Assembly: GCA_013399855.1 (NCBI GenBank)
Contig: VXAY01007399.1
Span: forward strand, 1-64,000
Direction of reading: 5' to 3'
Source of the DNA: Oxyruncus cristatus
Lineage: Eukaryota > Chordata > Aves > Passeriformes > Cotingidae
DNA: 64,000 nucleotides
Shown: positions 11,895 to 23,700 of the stretch, piece after piece
How the letters are laid out: each line of letters begins with the position of its first letter
Numbering within the stretch: position 1 is the first letter of the stretch
Notes under the pieces: generated by a model
Told to the model about the DNA's origin: nothing
What the model saw: only the letters and a program-made list of their open reading frames with translations
Databases searched by the model: none
Translations under genes and position numbers: made by a program

Positions 11895-14800
11895 GCCTGT
11901 GTATAAAATATTTTTTTGCATACCATGCCAGACTGCTGTAGAAGTATGATAGGGTATTTCTCTGTCTCTTCGTTTCCTCCTCTCAAGTCCCATGGTGAGT
12001 AAACCTGAGCTGGTTTTCACATTTCGGTAGCCTCTCAGCCCTTTCCGATGTCACCTGTTAATACCAAGTGACTGACTCTGTGGAACCTGGTTAGCACTAA
12101 AATCCATGATGTCTGCTGAAGTTGACAGGGTGGGCTTCTGCACAAACGCAAGGAAATCCAGGCCTCTGCATGGCTGCAGGATGTTCTTATTAGGTTTGCG
12201 ACCAAATTCTGGTTGTGGAGCACACTGTACACAATGAAACTAACATACAGTGCAGTGATCAGTGAGGAAACTGCCCTCATAATCCTTAATGGAGTGCTGT
12301 CATGGAATTGGATCTCCCTACTGTAAAACAACCCAAGGTACTTTGTAATCAAACCGCACCCTGTAAACTGCACTACATGAAGTCAACTGCATTGCATCCT
12401 TCCTGGCAGACACTTTAGAACCGTAATTACATTAATCTCCATCTTTAATTTGCTCCATTGTGCTTCTGTCATTGCAGGATCTTTGCTACCAAGAGAGATA
12501 TGTTCATTTCTTCAGTGCTTACTGTAAATTGCAAATCAAGGGTGACATGATTAGCTCTCAATTGCCCTGTTTTTTTTCTGGGATTAAGTCAAGCTCATCA
12601 TTACTTGGACATTAGTTTATTGTGGTTTAATGAGATACACAGTACCGTATTTGGCTTGGGGGATCTGTTCCAAATACAGGTCTATTTGCAAAGAAAGTTG
12701 GTTTGAGAACCTGCTGTGGCTACAGAGATCTCTGTCAACTCTGGGGAAGTGAGCTGGGTAATGGTGAACTAGGAATGGACCACCATCTTTAATTTAAATG
12801 AATAGTATCTAATTATTAAGGCCTGGGCGTTATCAGTCTCTCATAGTATGCTCACCTCCTCCAGCAGGAAGTAAGGGCATTTAATTCTTACATAATGTCA
12901 TACCCTGTAAAAGTTTCATACTGAGAAATTGTAAGGCTGTATATATGTTTTTATATTAGTCATTTTATAGCTTTTTTGTTTAGCGGAGGATGAGTCAGTG
13001 AAATTTGAAATGCCATTTGCAGAGGAAATCTATCAGGTATAGTGGAAAGTGTCCCAGAAGGCAAGACAACTGCAGATCCCAAATTAAATACTGCGTAAAG
13101 AGAAAGGGAGATTTCTGTGATGCCAGGTTTCCAAGGACTGGTTCATTCCATAGTGTTCAAGTAATGTTTTAGTGGTACTTTCTGACTCTTGTTTCACTTC
13201 AATTACTTCCAAGATTTACATTTTATACACTTCTTTTAATCACTGTTGCAAAAATCCATTCTGAGTTAAAATTCAGCATATAGTTTATGTTCCAAGAAAT
13301 AGACATGCCTGCCTGGCATTAATTCTAACTCCCCTCTGTGTTGAAACCCAGTTTCCAAACCTTTCACTTGCCAGTTATGGAAGGGAGAGAGTAAAAAAAA
13401 AATTAGATAAAACTGATGAAAATTTGTCTCATAATTCAAGATAACACCTTATAGGTAACTGTATAAGCAAAATAAAAGCATGGCTACAGATTTTAATACT
13501 TCACCTGACTGCTTCCAATATAGCTAGATCTTCTGCCTCCTTTCTGCTCCTTCCTTTCCCCCAACTTTTTTTCCATCTCTTCCTTTACCATCCAGCAATA
13601 TGCTTTGGGCCCTGGTAGCAGTGATTTAGCTTTGTAGTTGGTGATTCTGCCACTGTTTTTATTCCCAAGATCAAGAGATCAACAAGTCACTGCGTCTATA
13701 GAATGATCCATTTGTGTGCCACAGTTTGAAGTTGCTCTGTACCATCTATATTAAAAAAAAGACAAACAAACAAATATGCAGTGTTTCAAAGATGTATTTG
13801 AAAAAAAAATCCATTGTGTATGCAATGCTCTTTGAGGTACTGAAAGGTATCTTTAAGGAGTGCTGGCCTTAGATCTCCATCCATCCTGTGTTATGACTGT
13901 GGAAGAACCACAGGCTAGCATGAAGGTAACACTCTGTGCACAGAAATTCTTCAAAAATTGCCCTCCCATAAATATGTGCTGTTGGCCTGACAGCTCTGAA
14001 TTTCCTTCGTCTTTTTGATGTAATGATCATTGGTTCTTAGTGTCTAAATAGAGACCTTTTTTGTGGCTTTAGATGAAGGGGATCCTTTTGGGATTTTCGG
14101 TTGATACCTCTGTTGGTAAAAAGCTCGGTAAGAGATATCCAGAAAGGTTAAAATCAACATCAGTTTGTAGAAGAGACTGTTTTTCAAGAACGTTTCCAAG
14201 GACCAGGCTACATAGATTAATTAGTAATGTAAAAAACATCCCCACTAAGGCAAGTCCCCAGAGTTCAATTTTTTCCATCAGGAGACCAGAATTATGCACC
14301 TTATTTCTTAGGTCACTTCCATAATTGCAACAACACACATTTTTTTAATAGCTTTTCCTTTTTAATGGATATTTAAATAGAGGTAATTAAATATGGGTTT
14401 TTTTCATACCCATCTCCTGAGAGGAAACTTAACAACATGATGAAAATAAAAGTAAATCGGAAGTAATAAATGTCTACTAAAAATAAATGCATTTTTTCTC
14501 CCTAAACAGTACTCTTTGCTAATTGTTAAGACTCTCAGAGTGATAATGTGGAGATTCAGATGCTTGTAATACTGTATAAAATTGGATTCCAAAATATTTC
14601 AGTTCAATAATAATTGTTGAAAGTGTTACTGTAGTCAGAAGTACCAGTTGTATATCTCAGGGCCAGGCAGTCATGAAATATGGTATGTAAAGCAGATGTA
14701 TAACCTTTTGAAAATCAGACCCAGTTGTTTTTCTCTTCTAGACATTTTTGGGCCCCTTTCTAATTTTAAAACTCTTCTCTCTGTGTCCTAATCAGTTGGA

Positions 14801-15955
14801 TGATTGACTTCTGTCACTGGGCCAACACTTTGGTCAAATATATTGTGTTTCGTTCACTGGAGCTGGACCCACATGTCTGTATTGTAGGTCATGTTAAACA
14901 TAAGGCAACAAGTCTCTGAAGGTTAGGAGTTTGCATTGGCACAGACTGAACCTAAATGGTCGGAATTTCAGATCCTTCTCAACATACTGAAATGCCTCTG
15001 GCTTCCAAAAGTGGATTAGATATTGTATAGGTACTCACTGACTAATAAAAGAATCAGCTGCCTTGCATTCAATTAAGCAACAAAAAGGCAAGACCTTCTT
15101 ATCATCTGAGTTTTTAGACCTTTTTCCTGTTTCCAGTCAAAACTAGAATGGTAAAGGTCTACAAGAGAATGTTTAAGAATGGCAAATAAGGTCCAAAGAC
15201 TTTCTCAAGTTCAGTTTTGATTTTTGGATGGCCTCTGAAAGAACGTTCTAGCTGGTTCATCCCTGCCTGTTCTCACAGTGACACCTCTGAGAGCAGCAAG
15301 ACTTTCACCTCTCAAAAGCCTTTCAAACTCTCATTGAGGGAAAACCAAACTAAGAAGCGATAATCAGAAGTTAGCCATTTCACACTGCCTGTCTTATGCT
15401 TTGAAGCTCTGATTCTCCTTTTCTTGTTTAGCAATAATATTACTGGAACTGAAATAAGTGTAATGGATCGCTTTTCCTATGAACAAATGCCCTAGTCTTA
15501 CTTTGTCACTCAGTTGCCAGCAAAAACTGTTTGTAGGGTCATGTGTTTCTGCTATGAATATTATTCCTTCTTTCCTCTGCATTTACCCAAAGAATAAAAG
15601 AGTAGTTTGAGCCTAAATGTATTTATAGAACATACGCATATAGAATTAATCACAAGCAGTTTTACACCACCTGGGAATATAAGTTAGCTATCTGGGGTTC
15701 CTTTGTTAATGGGGAAGGAGAGAAACATTTTAAGGGAGACCCTATTCTGTTCCAAGAGAAAAGATCTCTGGTAGTTGGGATGAATGCCTTCTGAATGACT
15801 TCCTTTATTTTCAGCTTAAATAACTATTATGGGTGAGACACCTCATTTCAGCAGGTTCAAGTTCAACAAATCCCACTCAATGCACTTTGGTATGATATGA
15901 ATGCCTCGGATTGAAGGGTTGGGCCTGGGGAGAGCATACTTTTGTTAACTCTTTA

Positions 15956-15985
15956 GTGTGCGTGTGTGTGTGTGTGTTTGTGTGT
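15956..15985. repeat. (TG)n microsatellite
   Basis: About 15 TG units with two interruptions (a C near the start and a TTT near the end). Confidence 0.9.
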
Positions 15986-16420
15986 CTTGAAATTAGAACA
16001 GAAAGATAATTTTAAAATAGTAACAAAAATAAAGTTAAATATTTGTTAGGAACTGAAATCTGCTTCCTGCCCTTCTCAAGAAATAGTACCTCTTCCCTAT
16101 AAGACATAGAGGTCAGGGACCACAAGGCAATGAATTTGTAGCTCCCCTACAGCTAATATCTGTTCTATTCCATTTCATTATTTCTGAACTTGGGGTGAGG
16201 ACATATAAAAGAGAATTTGGCTCTGAGCTTATCTGTTTAAAATAGTAATAATATTTAAGAGAAAAAATAAAATATTTTTTTTTCAAAAAGGTAATATCTG
16301 AGGGATGAAAACACAGAGAAATGATAATGTCCTCAACCCTTTTAGGATAGAGACCAAGAGGTAGATAGGTTTTGTCTGTGAGAGGTTACCAGGAGCTGTG
16401 GTGAGGCAAAAACTGTAATG

Positions 16421-16493
16421 AGCCATAGAACAATAGAATCACAGAATTGTTAAGACTGGAAGCGACCTCTAAGGTCATGGGGTCCAATTGTTA
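16421..16493 (-). mobile_element. CR1 LINE 3'-end fragment
   Basis: Read on the + strand, it holds the reverse complement of the CR1 3' end: ATAGAATCACAGAATTG, then GGAAGCGACCTCTAAGGTCATGG and GTCCAA. This order (terminal octamer repeats, then CCTTCCA...GACC, then GTTGGAC) is characteristic of CR1 copies in birds. Only about 70 bp remain, so this is a 5'-truncated copy. Confidence 0.8.
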
Positions 16494-18855
16494 AATAAAA
16501 TTATAAAAGCACCGACTCTGTTGAAACCATGAATTTTAGTTATCAGCAGAGTTATAAATTTCACTTCGCAGGCTCATCTTTTGAAGGTTTTTTTTTTTCT
16601 GGAAAGGGAAAAGCTCAGGAAGTCCTCCAAAAAATGAGGAGACCTCTCAGCATATCTAGACTAACACAAACTTGTGGTTCATATGGATCAATAGAAATAA
16701 ACTAATGAACTGTACATATATCTGTGTACAGAATAAAAGCCCAAGAAAAAATATTTTCCTTGTATTGTCTATTCTCCCAGGATAACCAGCAGCACTGAAA
16801 AACTTTGTTAAATTCTTTTCTTTCTACATACCATTATTTTTCAGTGAAGTCAAAGGTACAAAAGAAGCATGAATACTTCTGATCATTCTGGGTTTTTTTG
16901 TTTATTTACAGTTTTTGGAGGTATTTCAATAGTCATTGTATTTAAGATCAGTGCTAAGCCTGATGCTCATATTAACAAATAGGGAAAAAAAAAGAAGCTT
17001 TAGATTTCCTAACTGGAAGTTGTCATGCCTTTAGTAACCTGAGTGACTGACTGAAGACAGTTTCCTCTCTTGCAGAAAGATTCATGTAAAATCCCTTTTA
17101 AAGTGCTTAATCTTATCTATTGTATTCCCATTTTTACAGAAATTACCTAAATGCTCTTCAAGCTATGGCTTCAGAGGTGCTGTAAAAGACAATCTTCCAA
17201 GACTGACAGTAATAGATTGTTACGGACAAAGCAGGGAACTCCAAGGAACTTGGGTGCATATTTTAAAAGGTTTATGGAAAGCCTCCCCACAAATTTAACT
17301 TTAGAAGTCCATTTTTAATACTAAAAGTAGTTATATGTATGGTGAGATGGGTAGATTTGAGATATATAATGCATAATAATGATTCTTTGATTTACTTTAT
17401 ATTATAGTTGAAATGAGGTGTTTATGTATTCCTGTCATTTGTTTTATGTATTTGTTGGTCTAAAGTTTACTGTAGGTAAAACTATCCTTAGAGCAAACAC
17501 TCAGCTCTACATCTCTGAACCCGTAGGTTAACTCCATGTGGTTTCAACTTCCATCCTTTAACAACAAATTACTATTTATGTAAGCTGTCAAATCCACATA
17601 GGACAGGCAGCTGCAGAAGAAACTGAAGAGTATAAACCATAGAGAGAAGCATAAGGCTCCCATAAGAGACTAGTCTTTCATTTTCTGTATTTTGCCCAGT
17701 AAGAGTGAATTATTCATCATAATCAAGCTAAAACTCCTCCAGTCTTACCAGTTCATCCACAGATTTGTTGAAAATTAAAGCTCAGTGTGAAGCCTCCAGA
17801 GAATTAGTCTGAGTTAATAACATCTGCAAAGAACAGAGATTTCACTGTGAGGTAAATTGCTGTGTGATTGCCCACACATCAGCAAAAATTGTAATTGAGA
17901 GAAACTGAATATTTTCTCTGTGTTTAACTGGTGAGGATTTTGTGGGGTGTCATTTTACGTTAAGTAGTAGAGTTATAATTTAGAATGTTTCACAGCAACT
18001 GATTGTGTTTATTTTAACAGCAATTTTTCTTTCCTATGAGAAGATTTCTATTGCTGTGAGCTGCTATTGCAACTTTATGGAACACGCATTTAGAAACCTT
18101 TCTTATTCTTAGGGAAAATTGTTAGAGACAGGCTTTAAACTGTGGAATTTTCTCCCCGTGATTTCTTGTGAATTTAGAAGTTGATACTTTCCCCTACCTA
18201 GCCATATCTCATAAAGAGCAAGCTAAGTCAGGATTTTGATCTCTACATCTGTAGCATATGTACACTCAGCAGCTCCCTGGAGAGCAGTGGAAAGTACATA
18301 AAACATAGGTTTTTCTTTCTTCCAGATGTTTCAGAAATACACTCATAAATAACATGAAAAATTCAGGTGGAGCTCCTAAATCAAATTGGGTATTAACATT
18401 ATTATCTGTCCAAAAAAAGATAGCGAATTCAAATTGCCTTTTCTCAATGTTGCGCTGCATTGTTACGTGCTGAGGTCTTATTTCCTGCATTTTCCATGAG
18501 TCCTGTATTAATTCACAACTTATGTTTGGAGCAGGATTCAGGCTTCTGACTGATGATGGTAACACAGCTCCAGTATGAAATGGATAAAACTAATATTATT
18601 TAAGATAGGTCTATACGGGAGAGCCTCAGACAGACTTCTTTTTGCCTGTCTTCTGAGGAGAACCAGCTCTGGTCCACAGCGCTATCCTTGGTAGCAAGAG
18701 GTAGCACTGAGTGCAGTAGGTTGCTCAGAGACTTAGTTGCTTGTTTCATGCATGCTAACACAACTGGATGTGCCTTCTGCACTTGAAATTCTTGGCATCT
18801 ACCTGCTCGCCTCTGGACAAATGTGCTTTTGTGGCTTGCAAAGCTATGAGACCTC

Positions 18856-18879
18856 ATTTAAATCATAATTTAAATCATA
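18856..18879. repeat. Perfect 12-bp tandem duplication
   Basis: ATTTAAATCATA occurs twice in direct succession. Each copy contains the palindrome ATTTAAAT. Confidence 0.9.
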
Positions 18880-20601
18880 GTGCCTGAACCTTATTTAACA
18901 GCAAGCTCTTTGCACTAGAGAATATGGTTTTAAATTATACACTGAATTCTGCCAGGAACCTGTTGGTATAGTCTTTTGTCCTTACCTATTAATCTCTTGC
19001 CACCCTTCTCGCTTTTGTTCCTTACAAAGAAAGCTAAAGTACTTGCTTCGCTGAACTCAAAATTATAGTCATAGCTGTTGGGCTTTTGTTTTGTTTTGTT
19101 TTTTTTTTCCTTTCTATTTTCTCCTTTTTCCAGCTGTGACAGGAAAAAACCCCACACTGGTTAAAGACTAAGGGAAGAGGAACATATCTAAAAGAGTGAC
19201 AACTAGTTTCATGTGTGTACCTTTAGTGCAGTGAAACCTGCCTCAGTAAATTCTTGTTATACACCTTTTACAGTTACTGGAATAAAATGTCCCTGGTGTG
19301 AAAAGCAAACACATGAAAGAAAGGGAACTCATAACTACATGAATGTGTTAGACAATAACATGTAGTGGGTGTTCCTGCTGTACATAACAGCTGAGCTATT
19401 CTTCCTGCAACACAGCTAAGGGCTAATATAACACAGGTTTATTTCCTTGGATTAACATGGGATGTATTAAAAAATAATTTTCTGGGCAAGAAGGCTTTTC
19501 AGGCTCATATAGTTCTGCTGCCTACTCCAGAGGTTGCTGAGAAGTGTAGTAAAATAACAAATCCCTACTGGCTGACTAATCTTTGTCCACAACACTTCAA
19601 AGTATTTCCCCTGTTCACTTTAGAACAGAACTGTGGGTAGGTGGCTGCCAGCACAGAATTGTCTCTGAAAGTCCTGCCATGGCCTCCAGCTTCAAGCTTC
19701 TCATCTCTATGTCTTTGATCATGGAACATCCTGGAGTTTAACTCAGCTGTTAGAGGGCTAGGGGAAGACCTGGTGTTTGGCTCAGGGTTCTAGAGAAGAG
19801 GAAACAGGTGTATTGTATAAGCAAACCTCCATGTGTCAACATCCATGCACTTGTCAGAGGAATTTATCTGCTCCAGCTGTGCTGCTTGAAGAGGGGATCT
19901 TTCAGTATATATTTATCTGATGTATTATGTATCTGAAACGTGCTGTCAGTTTCTTTTAGAGAAAAACTTTGTAACATGGGGAATGTAAACATGAGAACGA
20001 TCTAGCATGACCATAGGATCCCTCCAAAGCACCAGCTAACAGCAGCTGGTTGGGGTAGGTGCCATGTAGTGGTAGTTAACCCTTGCCCGAGAGAAAAGGG
20101 AATGAGGCAAGGAGTTGACTGTCATTTTACAGAGAAGAAAAACAATGCCCTGAAAGAACGTGTGTTGAGAAAGCCGATGGAAATTCAGAGGAGCAAAAGT
20201 AGAAAACTGAAAGAAGTCTTGTGCTGTGCACTTCTAGACCATGTTTCAAACGTGTCATGTACAAACTTCTGTTGTTTCAAAGCTTTTATTTTCAAAATAT
20301 GACACCTGTGTTAAAGATATCTCAAAAAAAGGAAAAATAATGGCCAAAATTGAAAGAAAGGAACTCCTGATATGCAAAACAGAGTCCCGTTTGCTTGAGT
20401 TTAAATGGTTATTTGTTTATTCCTGCTCTGTTACAGATATGTACCTGAATTTAGATGCGTGTCTTTGAATTATGAACTTGTCCACAATTTATGGAAATTT
20501 GTGTACATGGAGTTACATCTATTTTTAAGTATGAAATATTTTTGGAATATAAATGTTGTAAAAACAGTTAACAAGAAAAGAAAAAAATTTTGGTTTTCTA
20601 G

Positions 20602-20704
20602 GTTGTCCTGGGGCCAAGAAGAATGAGTTCCTGACTAGTGTTTTGGATGCATTGTCCACAGATATGGTGCACGCAGTCTCTGATCCATCCTTGTCTTCTA
20701 GCCG
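20602..20704 (+). CDS. SMOC2: SMOC2 exon: start of EC domain (internal exon)
   Basis: This 103-nt exon begins after a TTTTCTAG acceptor and ends before a GTGGGT donor. It starts with the last two bases of a split codon (probably Gly, completing G-GT). It then reads Cys-Pro-Gly-Ala-Lys-Lys-Asn-Glu-Phe-Leu through Thr-Asp-Met-Val-His-Ala to a Ser-rich end, and closes on two bases of an Arg codon. In known SMOC2 this segment follows the second thyroglobulin domain and forms the first amphipathic helix of the EC domain. It is too short to stand out as an ORF; I found it by the CPGAKK...LDALSTDMV motif. The next exon completes the Arg codon in phase. Confidence 0.95.
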
Positions 20705-23700
20705 GTGGGTTTCAGATCCTTTTTGTGTGTTTTTAAAACGATTCTGGCAGCAGTGAATGAATTGTTGATGAGTTTGAGAAGCCTACACAAAGTGTAAATT
20801 TCCAAGAACCTATCTAGGAGACTTTACTTCAAAGTTATCACTATGGGCTATATCCACTAAGCAGAGATGTGCTTGATAGATGAATTCTCAGCAGCACAGA
20901 TTAGAGTTTATCTATAGCTGCTGGTGCGACTGTCTGTAAGGTTTTTTCCTCCTCTTAGGCTTTATTTGATGAATGTTTGTGTGTTACCTTCCTGATTCAT
21001 CTTTGCCTAGTTGCTTGCAAAAGAAGCCAATGCTATCAACAGTCACAGGTGTCATGAGAAATGCATAAGTACTGTCAAACTTTGGGCATTTGCAGGTCAG
21101 GTGTTTACCATCTGAAGAGGAGATGGCATTTACTGTTGTAACTTATCCTGTAATTCAATACCTTTAGGTGTTTTATGTCTAAGAGCATCCATCATGGGTT
21201 GTAATTGGAGACTAGGTATTTGGCAGTGCTGATTGTTGATCTACTTCAGTTGATTACTTTACACATTTAATGCATCTGCTGTCTGTGAAACTGACTTTTT
21301 CTTTTTTATTTCTCTCTTCATTTTTCTCTGTTTCAGAAATTTAAAGGGGAAAGCACTGTTTGCCAATGTGGTGCTGATCTCAACAGGTTTTCAGAGAGTT
21401 GACTAAATGCAGATTCCAGCCCTTAGTGTAAAATTTAGTGCACAGCTGGCTAAAGTGAAAAAAGAGGGATTTACTACAAGAAGTTAGTGTTCAAAAGCAG
21501 GGAGCTTTATGTAACAATACATCTGATGGTGATGTAACTATTCTGAAACAAAGACATAAACCAAGGTTTATGTATCTTAGAATTAAGTCTAAACTGTCTT
21601 TTTTTTTTTTTTTTTTTCCCATTTCAGGGTTTCAGAGCCTGATCCAAATCATACTCTGGAAGAGAGAGTGGTCCACTGGTATTTCAAACAGCTAGATAAA
21701 AATTCCAGTGGTGATATTGGCAAGAAAGAAATCAAGCCCTTCAAGAGATTCCTGAGAAAGAAATCAAAGCCAAAAAAATGTGTGAAGAAGTTTGTGGAAT
21801 ACTGTGATGTGAACAACGATAAGTCCCTGTCAGTTCAAGAATTAATGGGCTGCTTGGGAGTAACAAAAGAAGAAGGTAAAACAGAAACAAAGAAACGCCA
21901 TAGTAAGAAACTTTTCTATCTGCCTTTTTTCACTAAAACCTTCAAAGCTGATGAAGCCTAATATTTATAAATGCCAGAATTATACAAAATAAAAGAATAC
22001 ACCTGCCTGTAACTAAAGCAGCTGTTGCTATGGGTAGATGGCAGGAAAGTTTCTTCTGTGTAGGTAAATCATCACATTGCTCCAACAGAATCAAAAACTT
22101 CCTGTTGAGTCTGACCATTAAATGTATTACAGTAGGTAACAGTTATCAAAACACCAGTTTAATGTTATTACAGTACTATGTTCTGAATGAATGGAAGTAT
22201 CACACCTGTGCTTTTTGGACTCCTGTTAGGAAGCACATCATTGAACTTTCTAATGGCTTGTCATTTCTCCAGTGGGGTTTAGAGATACAGCAAGGAATGT
22301 GGTCATCTGCCAAACAGGTGGAACAACTGCTGATACATAGCCACCTTGCCTTGCTGCCAAAGTCATAGAAAGGGGAACAACTAACTTGAGAGTATAATAG
22401 TCCCTGCAGAGTTCAATCACGCAATTCCTGAAAATGAAGAATATAAAAAAAAATTTGTAAACAGTATATTTATATCAGCAGTAGATCCCCATACTTTAGG
22501 AAGATGTAGAACAATTAATACAAGCAAATTCATTTGTCTGGTATCTTAAAATGAAGGGAGGACAGTAAAACAAAGGTGTCATTGGTTTTATTCAACTCTA
22601 GAAAGGAAATACTGCAAAAAGACAGGAGAGCTCTACATTTTACTAATAAAGTAAGTTGTCTATAGCTCACAGAAACAGATCTCTCAAGTATCAAACAAAT
22701 CCAGAATTTTTTCCTGTTGCCTTTTTTTTGTGGACCTAATAATACCTTACAATTTTCACTTAGGNTCACAGAAAAAGATCTCTCAAGAATAAAAAAAATC
22801 CAGAATTTTTTCTTGTGGCCTTTTTTTGTGGACCTAATAATAATACCTTACAATTTTCACTTAGGTGATGGACCTAACAATAATAACATCTTGCAATTTT
22901 CACTTAGATGATGGAGGTTAAAAAGATGTATATGAAAGTAGATGACTGTTGTTATCTTTATGCTATAAATGTGGGAAGTTCAATACTTCTGTCCTGCTGC
23001 AGCAGGCACTCCTTGGGCTTATTTTAAATAAAATTTGAGTCCAAAATCACTGCCCAGAAGGGAAAGGAAAGTTGTGGCAAGACTGAAGGCAAACCCCAGT
23101 CTTTTGGTGTGTATTCCAGTGAAAAAAAGCCCCAAAGATTAGGATGAACTGCCTGTTTTGGAAATTAAAGTTTAAGACACATGAAATCATATAAAGATCA
23201 CACAGAGATTTGGCTGAAGTAAAAATTATGTCCACCATAGCAGGAGTTTTTTAACAGGTCTTCTCCTAAAAAAATCTATTTGATAATTTGAACACTCAAC
23301 TTTAGAATGAAAAAAAGTAACTCAGAACTTTGACATGGAAAAACTAATGGCATTCAGTTGGAAAAAAGTTCCAAAAATCATTGGGTTACTTTACTGGAAA
23401 TATAAAGTTTTAAGGACAAGACAATAAAAATTACTGTTGTTATAATATCATTATTGTGTTTTGTTTCTCCTGCTTGATAGTTAAAATTTCCTTTCTGATA
23501 ATCCTTTCACTTCCACAAAAAAAAAAAAAATCAATTGGCACTTCGCTGCAGCTAGAGTTATATTTCTAGGAAAAGATGAGACTCTATTACCTGAGGTGTG
23601 AGAGCTGAGACAAGGAGGTGGTTCTGTATCATTTTGTTTGATTCCCAGGTGTCTGGTATGAGAACCATTTGAAGCAATATAAAAACCATATAGTTGCAAA

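Larger units (their letters stand above)
1..20601 (+). other. SMOC2 intron (5' end outside window)
   Basis: This is the sequence upstream of the first recognised exon. I looked for the preceding SMOC2 exon (the end of thyroglobulin domain 2, a CWCV-type motif and the LYKGRQ-like linker) and did not see it, so I treat the whole stretch as intron. Apart from the repeats listed separately I see AT-rich unique sequence. ORFs of 60-138 codons here have no recognisable domain and no splice or codon support. An unseen small exon cannot be excluded. Confidence 0.7.

Noticed and set aside
20922..20935. Cys-Trp-Cys-Val-like thyroglobulin exon (GCTGCTGGTGCGA)
   Set aside because: The bases resemble TGCTGGTGC, but the frame gives no flanking thyroglobulin residues, and it lies downstream of the exon it should precede.
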